Shown: positions 45,545 through 55,259, counted from the stretch's first letter. The stretch is DNA of 64,000 bases from Pontibacter aydingkolensis (GCF_019443125.1 NZ_JAHYXK010000010.1:1-64000); one strand, 5' to 3'. Translations and numbers: made by a program. Notes: a model not told the origin generated them from the sequence alone.

Positions 45545-46361
45545 GCGGAATATCCTTCTTGTTTTCATTTATAAGTTCTGCCATAGCGGTTACGTGGTCC
45601 AGATACTGCGAAGTATAGGCGTCGTGGGCGGCGTGTATGTACAAAGCTGTACCACCAACCACTGAACCGATGATCTCCTCGTGTTCGTCCATGGGTATGG
45701 CGGGGCAACCTAAACTGCGGCCCAGCCTGCCTGCCTGCTCAATAAATTCTTCTGTAGCATACTCGGCTCCGTGCATTACAATACAGCGGTCTTTTGCATT
45801 GGAGTTAAACTCCTTGTCCATTCCCTCCAGCTTTAGCGACAAACCGTGCTTGCCGATGTAGGTGTTCTGGGTAACGTAAAAGCCTATGCTGCTCATAAAA
45901 GACTTGTTCTCATTAGAGAAGTGCTCAGCAAACTCTTCTCCTGAGTTACGCCCATGCGATACGTAAGTATTGTGCAGTATTTCTTTTTTGTCCAGATCTA
46001 CTACCCAGAGCCTTTTTTCGTTCGATGATTTTGTAAAATCCACGATGGTAAGTATAGGCTTTTCAGAAACTTCGTTGCGGTGCTTCATGTTGTAGTAGCC
46101 GGTAAGCGCCTTGTCGAACACCTCGAACCTTAGCCCTGTTTCCTGCAGATGCATGTGGTTGTAAAGGTTAAAGGCAACCTGGTTAAACTTCATCACTTTA
46201 TAGTTAGTAATGCGGGCTTTGGTGCGCTTTATATCGTTGTAAGGTGCCGATGATGTAACCCCTACAGGTGTTGCCAAAGGCGTAAGTGCAAGTGGTGCAA
46301 ACAATGGAAGTACGCCCTTCGCTAACCTTCTTCGTATGTATCTTAATCTGGGCTTTCTCAT
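45525..46361 (-). CDS. Murein L,D-transpeptidase catalytic domain family protein
   Basis: This 278-residue protein has a basic N-terminus and a hydrophobic stretch (about 16-38) that could be a signal or anchor. The C-terminal catalytic segment has IVMHGAEYATEEF (H197) and GRSLGCPAIP with nucleophile C219, matching the YkuD-like family annotated as murein L,D-transpeptidase. Such enzymes form or alter 3-3 cross-links. It overlaps the thioredoxin-like gene tail to tail by 20 bases, and the M23 peptidase gene is divergent on the other side. Confidence 0.85.
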   Translation of the reverse strand: MRKPRLRYIRRRLAKGVLPLFAPLALTPLATPVGVTSSAPYNDIKRTKARITNYKVMKFNQVAFNLYNHMHLQETGLRFEVFDKALTGYYNMKHRNEVSEKPILTIVDFTKSSNEKRLWVVDLDKKEILHNTYVSHGRNSGEEFAEHFSNENKSFMSSIGFYVTQNTYIGKHGLSLKLEGMDKEFNSNAKDRCIVMHGAEYATEEFIEQAGRLGRSLGCPAIPMDEHEEIIGSVVGGTALYIHAAHDAYTSQYLDHVTAMAELINENKKDIPPTEPAT

Positions 46362-46525
46362 ATATTTAGCTTTTTAGTCTACCCTTTTTACGCATTGGCG
46401 CCTGCCCGGTTAGATAAATGAATTAATAGCTCCCTGCCACCTTACAAATGAAAAGCATAAGCTATAAAAGGCACTGTTTTTGTTTATCTACCTGTGTTAC
46501 AATAAAATCAAACTAAAATCTTTAC

Positions 46526-47875
46526 ATGTACCCTATTAAAAGAGATCATCTTAACCTATTCTTATTCTTTCTGATTCTGGCATTGGCTACCAGCTGTGGT
46601 GCACCACAAACCTTGCGTACAGTGTTTAAGAACCAGACACCTTACGAGGGGTATGTTGTTAAAATAAAAGATGCGAAACTAGACCAGACCGGGCTCGGGC
46701 AAGATTGGCTGCGGGCCGGAGAAAAAGCACTGCAAGACTCGCTTACCATCACGCTGCCTTATAAAGAAACCGGTTACTTTTCTGCAGACAAACCAAGGGC
46801 TTTAGGTTACAAGATAGATGCAAAGCGCGGCGAACGAATTGTGGTTAACCTGGAGGTAAAGGCCCGTAAGGACATGCAGATATTTATGGATATGTTTGAA
46901 GTAGAAAATACTGCGACAAACCATGTGGCAACCACTGATACAACGGGAAGTTACCTGGTTTATGAAGTTGATGATGATAGCCAGCATGTACTTCGGGTGC
47001 AGCCTGAACTTTTGCGTAGTGGCCAATATACTTTAACCATAAAATCGGAGCCTACCTTGGCTTTTCCGGTGGCAGGTAAAACCAGCCGTAACATTGCCAG
47101 TATCTGGGGCGACCCACGCGATAACGGCGCGCGCCTGCACGAAGGCGTTGATGTATTTGCCAAACGCGGTACACCCGTTGTGGCTTCTAGCCCAGGGATT
47201 GTGTCACGGGTAGGCACTACTCCCAGAGGTGGTAAGGTAGTATGGCTGGCAGACTATGAACGCCGCCAAAACTTATATTATGCCCATCTCGATAGCCAGG
47301 CAGTTACGGCAGGCCAGCGCATACAAATCGGTGATACGCTGGGTTTTGTGGGCAATACCGGTAATGCAAAGGGAACCAACCCACACCTGCACTTTGGCAT
47401 TTACCGCTACGGTCAGGGGCCTACAAACCCATTCCCTTACCTGCACGCCAGCAATACTCCTGTGCCGCCGGTACAAGCAGATGCCTCAAAAATCGGAAAC
47501 TGGGTAAGGGTTGCGGCCAGGTCGGCTAATGTGCGCCAGCAGCCATCTGTTAAATCGGGAGTTTACAGGCGATTATCACAGTATACGCCTTTATTGGTAA
47601 CCGGGGCTACAGCCAGTTGGTATAGGGTTGTTTTGCCAAACGGAACAGAAGCTTATATAGCCGGCAGTTTAATAGAGGTTACCACCAAACCTATCAAATA
47701 TGAAAAGTTGGCTACTCAAACTGATCTGCTGGACAATGCAAGTATAGACGCCCCTGCAAAAGACAGTTTAAACCCGGGAAGCAGTGTTGCTGTGCTGGGT
47801 GGCTACAATGGTTATACTTTTGTAAAGGCTGAGAATGGCGCGTTGGGTTGGGTACAGAAAAGTTTACTATTGTAG
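46526..47875 (+). CDS. M23 peptidoglycan endopeptidase lipoprotein with SH3 domains
   Basis: This 449-residue lipoprotein has its lipobox at ATSC (Cys24). An N-terminal beta domain (about 30-180) is followed by a LytM/M23 domain (about 195-310) with zinc ligands H205-x3-D209 (HEGVD) and H289 (HLHFG); H254 and H287 complete the site. Two SH3-like domains follow (about 328-388 and 395-449). It should cut peptide cross-links in the cell wall. It is complete and monocistronic. Confidence 0.9.
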   Translation: MYPIKRDHLNLFLFFLILALATSCGAPQTLRTVFKNQTPYEGYVVKIKDAKLDQTGLGQDWLRAGEKALQDSLTITLPYKETGYFSADKPRALGYKIDAKRGERIVVNLEVKARKDMQIFMDMFEVENTATNHVATTDTTGSYLVYEVDDDSQHVLRVQPELLRSGQYTLTIKSEPTLAFPVAGKTSRNIASIWGDPRDNGARLHEGVDVFAKRGTPVVASSPGIVSRVGTTPRGGKVVWLADYERRQNLYYAHLDSQAVTAGQRIQIGDTLGFVGNTGNAKGTNPHLHFGIYRYGQGPTNPFPYLHASNTPVPPVQADASKIGNWVRVAARSANVRQQPSVKSGVYRRLSQYTPLLVTGATASWYRVVLPNGTEAYIAGSLIEVTTKPIKYEKLATQTDLLDNASIDAPAKDSLNPGSSVAVLGGYNGYTFVKAENGALGWVQKSLLL

Positions 47876-47903
47876 AGGTAGATTGTGATTAATGTTGCAT
47901 TTG

Positions 47904-48109
47904 GTCCAACCACCCCTGCCCCTCCTTATCCAAGGCGGGGAGTTTTACTTACTCCTCTTTCTTACATGACAATAGTTAGCCATTTCTCTTTGTCATCTTG
48001 CAAAGATCTTGGCAGAAGGGAGGTTAAGCTTCAGCAACAGAGCTTATACTTTTGCTAAAGTAGTAGCAGACTCCCCGCCTTGGATAAGGAGGGGCGGGGG
48101 TGGTTGGAC
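47904..48109. repeat. Nested intergenic inverted repeat B
   Basis: The 40-bp arms (47904-47943 and 48070-48109) differ at one position only. They begin GTCCAACCACCCC, as do the outer arms of repeat A. Within the loop lies a core repeat (47990-48055) shared with 49329-49369 and 56841-56903. It fills the 359-bp gap between convergent genes. No ORF is credible here. Confidence 0.85.
47990..48055 (+). repeat. TGTCATCTTG core repeat, copy 1
   Basis: The unit runs TTGTCATCTTGCAAAGATCT, TGGCAGAAGGGAGGTTAAGC, then AGAGCTTATACTTTTGC. The same order of blocks appears in inverted orientation at 56841, and part of it at 49329. Confidence 0.7.
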
Positions 48110-48189
48110 TAGGTGCTTCTGGCAATCCTATAACTTCTTGAGAATTTAAAACGCCTGATTGAGGTTGTTTCATCTATAGGCCGATCTGC

Positions 48190-48209
48190 GGACAGGTCGC
48201 GACCTGTCC
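48190..48209. repeat. 20-bp perfect palindrome, ACAGGTCGCGACCTGT family
   Basis: GGACAGGTCGCGACCTGTCC is a perfect dyad followed by CTACGAA, 26 bases past the ppx stop. A 32-bp relative lies at 62587. It probably folds in RNA and may act as a terminator or repeat unit. Confidence 0.65.
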
Positions 48210-48234
48210 CTACGAACAAAGCCACCGTTATACT

Positions 48235-49134
48235 TTACCCAATCCCGCCTATCACAAATCGTTCAGGGTGATTGCGTTCATAAAGGGCATGCAGTATACC
48301 ATCCTTTAAACCAACAGAAGGCACGATCATACTTTCCAGTTTGGCCCACTTCATAGCAGACAAGTAAATCTCGGCGGCTGGAAGTATAACGTCGGCACGG
48401 TCTGGGTTTAGCAGCATCTGGTTAATGCGTTCTTCCATACTCATACTTGCTATCTGGCTTGCCACCTCCTCTATCTGCTTTCTGAAAATCGGCTTCCCTC
48501 CTGCTTTTCCGGCTATTTCGTAGATCTTGTTTATGTTTCCGCCTGTACCGATAGCGCGTGATAAGTGGTATTTCTTTGAGTTGGTTTCTATCCAGTTGCG
48601 CATGCTGTTCCAGAGTTCTTCGGAGTCTCTGCCGTGCATGTGCCTGATCGTACCCTGCTCAAACGACTGCGACGCCATTTTTTCGCGGTTCACATAGATG
48701 TTAAATTCGGTGCTGCCGCCACCTACGTCAATGTGCAGGTAATTGCGCTCATCAAGGAAATTATAGATAACCTTGTTTATCAGTTCAGCTTCGGCAACAC
48801 CGTCTATCACGTTAATTTCCATGCCGGTTTCCTGGTATACTCGCTCCAGAATTTGAGGGGCATTCTGTGAGTTGCGCATGGCGGAGGTAGCGCATATCAT
48901 GTAGTGGTCTACATCGTGCACATCTATCAGCAACTGCAGGGCGCGCAGCAGCTTAATAAACTTTTCTATTTTGTAATCGCCGATGTAACCGGTGTTAAAA
49001 ACATCTTCGCCAAACCGGATGGCGTAGCGGATGTATTCTACCTTTTTGAAGATCACGGTTCCGTTCTGGTTCAGTACACTTGATATCTGGCATCTGACAG
49101 CATTAGAACCTATATCAATAGCAGCTAACTTCAA
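48235..49134 (-). CDS. ppx: Ppx/GppA-family phosphatase (exopolyphosphatase)
   Basis: This 299-residue protein has the actin-like ASKHA fold with AAIDIGSNAVRCQI, the ATSAMRNSQN strip and DVGGGSTEFN (phosphate loops). It is the short form without the C-terminal HD domain, which is usual in Bacteroidota. It hydrolyses polyphosphate or pppGpp; the neighbouring polyphosphate kinase on the same strand favours the first. The 358-bp spacer holds a terminator and a repeat, so the two are probably separate transcripts. Confidence 0.88.
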   Translation of the reverse strand: MKLAAIDIGSNAVRCQISSVLNQNGTVIFKKVEYIRYAIRFGEDVFNTGYIGDYKIEKFIKLLRALQLLIDVHDVDHYMICATSAMRNSQNAPQILERVYQETGMEINVIDGVAEAELINKVIYNFLDERNYLHIDVGGGSTEFNIYVNREKMASQSFEQGTIRHMHGRDSEELWNSMRNWIETNSKKYHLSRAIGTGGNINKIYEIAGKAGGKPIFRKQIEEVASQIASMSMEERINQMLLNPDRADVILPAAEIYLSAMKWAKLESMIVPSVGLKDGILHALYERNHPERFVIGGIG

Positions 49135-49433
49135 TAATCCGGGGGTTTAACGTGAATGATATGCTCGTAAATATACGTAGAAATACAGTATGGTTTTGCC
49201 GAAATTTTGGAGCAGTTTGATCGTGTTTGTGAATTATAATTCACCACTTGTATCACTTTGCTGCACTCTAAAAATGAGGAAGATTTAATGCTGTTATTCT
49301 GAAAGGATCCTGGTTACTGGTAGTATTGGCTTAACCTCCCTTCTATCAAGATCCTTCCAGGATGACAAATGGGTGAAGTACTCTTTTAAAAAGATAAGAT
49401 TACCTTGAGACCCCAAAACACCAGCTATCATAA
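49135..49433. other. Intergenic region between ppk1 and ppx
   Basis: This gap holds the ppx promoter and core-repeat copy 2 (49329-49369). A complementary GAAAGGATCCTGG (about 49300-49313) makes a short inverted repeat with it. No gene is seen. Confidence 0.55.
49329..49369 (-). repeat. TGTCATCTTG core repeat, copy 2
   Basis: On the minus strand: TTTGTCATCCTGGAAGGATC, TTGATAGAAGGGAGGTTAAG. It aligns with copy 1 over about 40 bases with few differences. Confidence 0.7.
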
Positions 49434-49470
49434 ACAAAAAAGCCAGAGCAAATGTATACTTGCTCCGGCT
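49434..49470 (-). terminator. Terminator after ppk1
   Basis: AGCCAGAGCAA pairs with TTGCTCCGGCT (one mismatch). The A-run on the plus strand becomes the T-tract on the minus strand. The loop contains GTATACTT. Confidence 0.7.
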
Positions 49471-49492
49471 TCTGGTTTATACTTTATACAAA

Positions 49493-51595
49493 CTACACAA
49501 GCTCTGCCACCAGGGCTTCCACGTAGCTTTTGCTGTAGAATATCTTATGTACATCCACTACCTCCTCGTTAGCCAGGGCGCGTTTTTTAACATACGTGCC
49601 ATCTTCGCGCATAATGTAGGAGTTCTGGTTATCCAGCAGGTTATAGTATAGTATATTGATGGACTCTCGTTTCAGCTCCTCATTAGCAATCAGAAAAAGA
49701 GCCTCTATTCTGCGGTCAAAGCTGCGCACCATACAATCGGCGCTGCCGCCGTATACTTTGGGCTCGCCGTTGTTGTGGAAGTAGTATAAACGCGCATGCT
49801 CCAGGTACTCACCCACAATACTTTTAACCGTAATATTCTCACTCAGGTCTTCGCGGCCAGGGCGCAGACAACAGATACCGCGGACGATCAGTTTAATGGG
49901 CACACCAGCCTTTGAGGCTTTGTACATCTCATCGATGATCTCCTTATCCTCCAGTGAGTTTATTTTGATCACGATACCACTCTTCAGGCCTTTTTTCGCA
50001 TTCTTGGCTTCGTGGCGTATCAGCTCGATCAGGTCGTGACGCATATCCTTTGGCGAGGTCATCAGGTACTTGTAATCGTTCGGTCTGGAGTGGCCAGTAA
50101 TTACATTAAAGAACTCCGACACGTCGTGAGCATACACTTCATTGGTCGTAAGCAAGCTTACGTCGGTGTATAATCTGGCCGTTTGCTCGTTGTAGTTACC
50201 ACTGCCAATATGCACGTAACGCGTTACCTTCTCTCCTTCTTTCCGGATGACCATCATCATCTTGGTATGCGTTTTATACTTACTGATACCGTAGATCACA
50301 AAGCAGCCAGCCTTCTCCAGTCTTTCGCCTTCGCGCAGGTTACGCTCTTCGTCAAACCTTGCCTTTACCTCGAACAGTACCGATACGTGCTTGCCGTTTT
50401 CCGCGGCCTTTAGTAAAGCGGCAGTTACCCTGCTTTGGTCTGCCAGGCGGTAAATAGTTTGCTTGATGCCCAGCACAGCCGGGTCTTCAGCGGCACGTTC
50501 GAGCAAACTTACCACAGGCTCCATGCTATTGTATGGGTGGTGCAGCAGTACGTCGTGGTCTTTCAGGTACTCAAACATATCCACGCCATCGCTGGGCAGG
50601 CTGAGCGGCGACACCGATGATGGCTGCTTAAAACCTTTGTCCTTGAACTGGCGGTGGTTGATGATCTGCCACAGGCAGCGCAGGTCTATCAGGTTGTTTA
50701 TCGTAAAGATGTTGGCGTTGTCAATAGTCCAGCGTTCTTTAAGCACCTTCAGCATAAACTGCGACGGGTTGCGCTCAATCTCCAACCTTACCACGCGGCC
50801 TTTTTTACGGGTCTTCAGCTTCGATTTGATCTCCTGTACAAAGTCTGCCTCCAGGTCGTCAGACTCTTCCAGGGTAAAGTCGCCGTTACGAGTTATTCGG
50901 AACAAGTTTACCGACACGATATCCACGTTGCGGAAAAGCTTTTTGATCTTCCAGCGCACGATCTCCTCAATCGGCACAAAAACGATCTTATCTTTTCGGT
51001 TGAGTTCGTAAAAGCGCGCCAGGTTTTGCGGTATCTGCACAAATGTTACCCTGTCTTGGGCCTTCTGCTCTTCAGTGGTGCGGGTTACCACGCCAAAGGT
51101 AAGCAGCTGGTTCATCAGCAACGGAAAGCCATGGTAGTTATCAAACACCATCGGCGTAAGCATCGGGTAGATGGTGTTTTTAAAGTATGAGTCTACCTTT
51201 TTCTGCTCTATCTCCGTTAGTTCACTTATCTTCAGTATATCAAAACCGTGCTTCTCGCAAAGCGGCTTTATTTCGCTGTTAAAGGTAAGATACTGGTCGT
51301 TTACGAAGCGGTGCGCGTAGTCCAGCAGTTTTTTACGGAACGGCAGTTCGCGCAGCCCCGAATAGTCGAGGCGCTCTTTGCCGTAATCGAGGTAATTGTA
51401 CAAGCTGCCCACCCTGATCATGAAAAACTCGTCCAGGTTAGACGAGGTGATGGCCAGAAATTTAAGCCTGTCGAAAAAACTCTTGTTCGTATCGCGCGCC
51501 TGGTCTAGCACACGGTAATTAAAGCGCAGCCAGCTAAGGTCGCGGCTTATGTATTTACTTTTCTTTATCTGGTCAGAAACCTTGTTGATAAGCAT
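49493..51595 (-). CDS. ppk1: Polyphosphate kinase 1
   Basis: This 700-residue protein has the PPK1 N-terminal domain (KYISRDLSWLRFNYRVLDQA), middle domain and two phospholipase D-like catalytic domains. The phosphorylated histidine is H462 in RYVHIGSGNYNEQTARLYTD, and the second conserved histidine lies in KYKTHTKMM. It makes polyphosphate from ATP reversibly, and may be membrane-associated. Length and motifs are normal. Ppx is encoded downstream on the same strand. Confidence 0.96.
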   Translation of the reverse strand: MLINKVSDQIKKSKYISRDLSWLRFNYRVLDQARDTNKSFFDRLKFLAITSSNLDEFFMIRVGSLYNYLDYGKERLDYSGLRELPFRKKLLDYAHRFVNDQYLTFNSEIKPLCEKHGFDILKISELTEIEQKKVDSYFKNTIYPMLTPMVFDNYHGFPLLMNQLLTFGVVTRTTEEQKAQDRVTFVQIPQNLARFYELNRKDKIVFVPIEEIVRWKIKKLFRNVDIVSVNLFRITRNGDFTLEESDDLEADFVQEIKSKLKTRKKGRVVRLEIERNPSQFMLKVLKERWTIDNANIFTINNLIDLRCLWQIINHRQFKDKGFKQPSSVSPLSLPSDGVDMFEYLKDHDVLLHHPYNSMEPVVSLLERAAEDPAVLGIKQTIYRLADQSRVTAALLKAAENGKHVSVLFEVKARFDEERNLREGERLEKAGCFVIYGISKYKTHTKMMMVIRKEGEKVTRYVHIGSGNYNEQTARLYTDVSLLTTNEVYAHDVSEFFNVITGHSRPNDYKYLMTSPKDMRHDLIELIRHEAKNAKKGLKSGIVIKINSLEDKEIIDEMYKASKAGVPIKLIVRGICCLRPGREDLSENITVKSIVGEYLEHARLYYFHNNGEPKVYGGSADCMVRSFDRRIEALFLIANEELKRESINILYYNLLDNQNSYIMREDGTYVKKRALANEEVVDVHKIFYSKSYVEALVAELV

Positions 51596-51730
51596 GTTTC
51601 CTATGGTTAGGGCTTCGGTTTACGTTAAAAAGCCTAAGTTACGACTAAACACAAAATATAACGAGAAAGTATAGGTATTCCTCTATACTGAGGCAATTAT
51701 TTAATGTTATGCAGCTGGATAATTTTTTAC

Positions 51731-51738
51731 TACTTTCG
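51731..51738 (+). promoter_or_regulatory. Candidate -7 box for the membrane-protein pair
   Basis: TACTTTCG is one base off TAnnTTTG, 36 bases before the ATG, with TTA 21 bases upstream, the same layout as at 21494. Confidence 0.3.
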
Positions 51739-51774
51739 TTTCGGCTTTTTCCTTGGTTCAGGTAATTATATTCT

Positions 51775-52230
51775 ATGCAGTTTGGTTTTAAGCGGCGCCT
51801 AAAGTATACCAGGTGGTTGGTGATAGCAAGTATGGCTGGCTCGTTTCTTACTTATTTTACGGGCATGATGGGCCTGGGAGAGTTTTACCCTTTTGCCAAC
51901 TGGAAGCTTTTTACCCAACCGCTTGGTAGCAAAAATCACTACCAGGAGTATAGAGTTTATACTTTACCCATTGGCGATACAGCCTGGCAGCGCCAGCCTG
52001 TTATCTCCGGCTCTGAAAGCTATACGAAAGACGAGTACATTTATACTTTGAATAGTTTAACCCAGCACGCTTTGGCAGATAGTGCTGCTTTCCATACTCG
52101 CCTTCTTACTTTTGTAAAATACATATCCCCTCCTGCATCTGCCTATAAAATTGTGCAGGAAACCTACCAGCCACTAGAATACGTCCGTAACCCACAGCAT
52201 TATGACACGCTTACTGTTATCCGTTTCTGA
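51775..52230 (+). CDS. Hypothetical membrane-anchored protein
   Basis: This 151-residue protein has a basic start (MQFGFKRRLKYTRW), one membrane helix (about 13-35) and a soluble extracytoplasmic part rich in Tyr and Gln with YQEYRVYTLP and YKIVQETYQP. I recognise no family. It overlaps the next gene by 29 bases, so the two are translated together. By analogy with HTTM-linked proteins it may be the small partner of the following membrane protein; this is inference. Confidence 0.7.
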   Translation: MQFGFKRRLKYTRWLVIASMAGSFLTYFTGMMGLGEFYPFANWKLFTQPLGSKNHYQEYRVYTLPIGDTAWQRQPVISGSESYTKDEYIYTLNSLTQHALADSAAFHTRLLTFVKYISPPASAYKIVQETYQPLEYVRNPQHYDTLTVIRF

Positions 52231-53290
52231 TACACTAAAAAAGCAGTTAACACCGGATAAACAGGAAGCTATACTGCGCAACACATTCAACTTCTTTTAT
52301 GCGGTGCAGGCACTTCGCCTGTTTACGTTTGTATGGCTTTACTGGACTATAAACAAATACCAGTTTCTGCGGCAGCGCCCAAGCAAAATTTTCTGGTACG
52401 ATCATGCCCTGCCAAGCCTGGTAATGCCTGCCCTGCCGGCTCCGCTTTTATTCTATACTGTAGTTGCGCTGGTGGCTGCCTGTAACCTTTATCAGTTGCT
52501 TCGGCAAAAGAACCACACACTCTGTCAGGCGCTTCTGGCGCTGGGCCTGCTCTGGCTAAACCTGGCACTCTGGGGATATGGTTTCCTGAGCCATATTAAC
52601 CACTTGTATCTACTGGCACACCTGCTGCTTACTTTTATCCCATTAAGTAAAAAATCGCTGCCACATGCATCTGTATACTTACACCAAAATATAAACTGGT
52701 TTTATGCTGGCTTGCTTTTCACCTATACTTTATCCGGACTCTGGAAGATCCCTTCGCTGCTTTACAAACTAATCACAAACTCCGGAGACATACACTGGCT
52801 GCACCCCCAGGCGGCGCTCGTTAATGCAGTTGTAGGTCACCGTAGCCTGGACCTGGATTTTACACTGGCACCGCTGTTTACTGAGTATGTGCTTTTCTGG
52901 CAGGTAAGCTTTTTAGTTGTATTGTACATACAATCTGCCAGCATATTTACCGCATCCAGGCAGCCAACCCGCCCTTGGATGGGCCTGTTGCTGCTGATAT
53001 TCCATACCGTGAATATGCTGTTTTTCCAGATATACTTTGTGGTAGCATCAGTTGCCATTATCTGCCTTTTTATGCCTTATAATCTGCTTTTTTCTAAAAA
53101 GTATAAAGCCACCTTCAGCAACGTTTCAGATAATGCCGCAGCCATGAATGAGGATAACGAAACAACTGCCAGCCCTTTCGAAAAGTATAGAACTAAACTC
53201 AACAGCAAATCCTACTATTTATCCGGACTGCTGTATATGCCCGGCTTACGTACCCTGGCAAATCTCTTAACCCGACTAACCCGCAGGTAA
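52202..53290 (+). CDS. Multi-pass membrane protein, HTTM-like
   Basis: This 362-residue protein has about eight predicted helices between residues 25 and 300, followed by a soluble tail. The layout and the late segment FHTVNMLFFQIYFVVASVAI resemble HTTM (vitamin K-dependent carboxylase-like) membrane proteins, but the match is weak. It overlaps the preceding membrane-anchored protein by 29 bases. No substrate can be named. Confidence 0.6.
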   Translation: MTRLLLSVSDTLKKQLTPDKQEAILRNTFNFFYAVQALRLFTFVWLYWTINKYQFLRQRPSKIFWYDHALPSLVMPALPAPLLFYTVVALVAACNLYQLLRQKNHTLCQALLALGLLWLNLALWGYGFLSHINHLYLLAHLLLTFIPLSKKSLPHASVYLHQNINWFYAGLLFTYTLSGLWKIPSLLYKLITNSGDIHWLHPQAALVNAVVGHRSLDLDFTLAPLFTEYVLFWQVSFLVVLYIQSASIFTASRQPTRPWMGLLLLIFHTVNMLFFQIYFVVASVAIICLFMPYNLLFSKKYKATFSNVSDNAAAMNEDNETTASPFEKYRTKLNSKSYYLSGLLYMPGLRTLANLLTRLTRR

Positions 53291-53354
53291 ACTCTGAAAC
53301 ACAAAAAGCGGCTTATCCTCGTACCATAAAGGCAAAGCACATGGCTCCAGAATT

Positions 53355-54296
53355 ATGGCTACAGCAAACACAACAGAGATAAAAAATCCGGATTTCCCGC
53401 CACTGCCGCTGGAAGAATGGGAACCTACCAAAGACACGTTACTTTTATACTTTCAGATAATAGGTAAGATCAGGCTGCAACTGATGCCGCGCCGCAACCA
53501 CTGGTGGAATATTACGCTGTATGTTACCTCTCGCGGAATGGGTACCGGCCCTATCCCCTACAAATTTTACACTTTCGAGATCGATTTCGACTTTATAGAT
53601 CACCAGTTAACGATACGCACCAGCACAGGAGCAGCAGAAAGTTTTGCGTTGCAGGACGGTTTAAGTGTATCTAATTTTTATACTTCTGTGATGAAAGCCC
53701 TGGCTGTTCTGGGCATACAAGTAGAGATCTTAGCCAAACCTTACGACCTTAAAAGTAAAATACCATTTGCCGAAGACCGGAAACATGCCACCTATAACCC
53801 CGAACAGGTTAACCGGTACTGGCGTGCCATGGTGACTATAGACCAGGTGTTAAAGGAGTTTAGCGGACGCTTTTACGGTAAAACATGCCCCGTGCACCTG
53901 TACTGGCACCACATGGACCTGACAGTTACACGCTTCTCTGGTAAAAGTATACCTGTGCCGGTAAATGGCAGCGTAGTAGAAAAAGACGCTTACTCCCATG
54001 AGGTGATCAGTTTCGGGTTCTGGCCCGGCGATGACCAGGTCCGGTTCCCTGCTTTTTACTCGTACACTTACCCCTCGCCGCCAGGCATCGAACTTGAAAC
54101 GCTGCAGCCAAAACAAGCCCAGTGGGTAGACGCTAACGGTAGCCCCATGGCCATGCTAAACTATGAGGAGCTGCGCCTGATGGATAAGCCAAGAGAAGTG
54201 TTGCTAAGCTTTTTAGAAAGTGCCTACACTGCAGGTGCGCAACAGGCCGATTGGCCCGTAGAGGAGCTTAGAACAATACCGCTGGATGAGTTGTAG
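53355..54296 (+). CDS. DUF5996 family protein
   Basis: This 313-residue soluble protein matches DUF5996 from its start: PPLPLEEWEPTKDTLLLYFQ, then GKIRLQLMPRRNHWWNITLY, TSRGMGTGPIPY and FEIDFDFIDHQLTIRTS. These are the conserved blocks of the family, whose function is unknown. It is monocistronic and faces a secreted hypothetical protein downstream. Confidence 0.85.
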   Translation: MATANTTEIKNPDFPPLPLEEWEPTKDTLLLYFQIIGKIRLQLMPRRNHWWNITLYVTSRGMGTGPIPYKFYTFEIDFDFIDHQLTIRTSTGAAESFALQDGLSVSNFYTSVMKALAVLGIQVEILAKPYDLKSKIPFAEDRKHATYNPEQVNRYWRAMVTIDQVLKEFSGRFYGKTCPVHLYWHHMDLTVTRFSGKSIPVPVNGSVVEKDAYSHEVISFGFWPGDDQVRFPAFYSYTYPSPPGIELETLQPKQAQWVDANGSPMAMLNYEELRLMDKPREVLLSFLESAYTAGAQQADWPVEELRTIPLDEL

Positions 54297-54407
54297 GTGT
54301 GTTGTTTTTTGATGACATTGGGTTAACGGTACTCTTCCAGCCGAAGCTTGATGCAGAGCAAGGGTTAAGGCTCTGAACTTTGTTAGGCGATTTTGATCTT
54401 ACTATTC

Positions 54408-55046
54408 TTAATCTTCTCTAGAAATACCCTTAAACGTAACCCTTGCTTTTATTGCTTTTTGCCTGTTGATGTCTTTACCCAAACACTCTTCCCAATAGTC
54501 AGGCTCATAAAAGTTTAAAATTCTAATATCTCTTTTGCTAATCAGATGGAAGGTGTTGGTGTTTCCGTCTTCAATCATACAATTGCCAGTAGACTTCAGA
54601 TTATACTTATCGTCTTTCAGTTTCCACAAATTCGCTGCCTTCAACTCATTCCAGTTGTTGCTTAATTCTGCCTGCAATATGTCCTTAGATAGTAAATAGC
54701 GGTTTGTGTCAGGCACCGTTCTTTTAAACTTATATTCTTCTTCCATGAATTTCTGTAAAAGATTCCCTGGGAAATACCTTCCACGCAAATTCTTGTAAGG
54801 GCTTGTGTAGGTGAAGAAATAGAGTTTATCTTTCTGCTTTGCTACTATCAGATAGTTCGGTGCGTTATACCAATTGGACCAACTGTGGTAAATGATGGTG
54901 CTATCGTAGTTTGTTTGAAAGAACTCGTGTAAGGGAGTAATTGTTTCATGCTGTTGTGCATTGATTGGATGGGATATAAAGAGAATACTTAAGGCTAATA
55001 GTAGAAAAGCTTTCTGAAGTTTAATCGGCAATTGAGTGAATTTCAT
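54408..55046 (-). CDS. Secreted hypothetical protein
   Basis: This 212-residue protein has a signal peptide (hydrophobic core LLLALSILFI, cleavage near INAQQ). The mature part is rich in Lys, Tyr and Asn, with a C-terminal RVTFKGIS that could be a beta strand. No family or catalytic motif is recognised. Codon use looks more AT-rich than in neighbours, which may mean recent acquisition. Confidence 0.65.
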   Translation of the reverse strand: MKFTQLPIKLQKAFLLLALSILFISHPINAQQHETITPLHEFFQTNYDSTIIYHSWSNWYNAPNYLIVAKQKDKLYFFTYTSPYKNLRGRYFPGNLLQKFMEEEYKFKRTVPDTNRYLLSKDILQAELSNNWNELKAANLWKLKDDKYNLKSTGNCMIEDGNTNTFHLISKRDIRILNFYEPDYWEECLGKDINRQKAIKARVTFKGISRED

Positions 55047-55203
55047 TTATCCTTTATCCTTAAGATTAATAAGTAATACCACCTAACTTTCGGCTAACAG
55101 GAGTACCTACTCCCACTATCTGCACTATGTGTGGTGTCATTATACCCTGCATAAAATACTTTAACTCTAATATAGTATAAATTAATTATACTTCTCTCAA
55201 AAC

Positions 55204-55237
55204 AAATAGCCACACCCCAATTAAGGTATGGCTATTT
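55204..55237 (-). terminator. Terminator after the ferredoxin gene
   Basis: AAATAGCCACACC pairs with GGTATGGCTATTT (one mismatch). Two TATACTT copies lie between it and the ferredoxin stop. Confidence 0.65.
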
Positions 55238-55259
55238 TATACTTTGAACAGTTTATACT

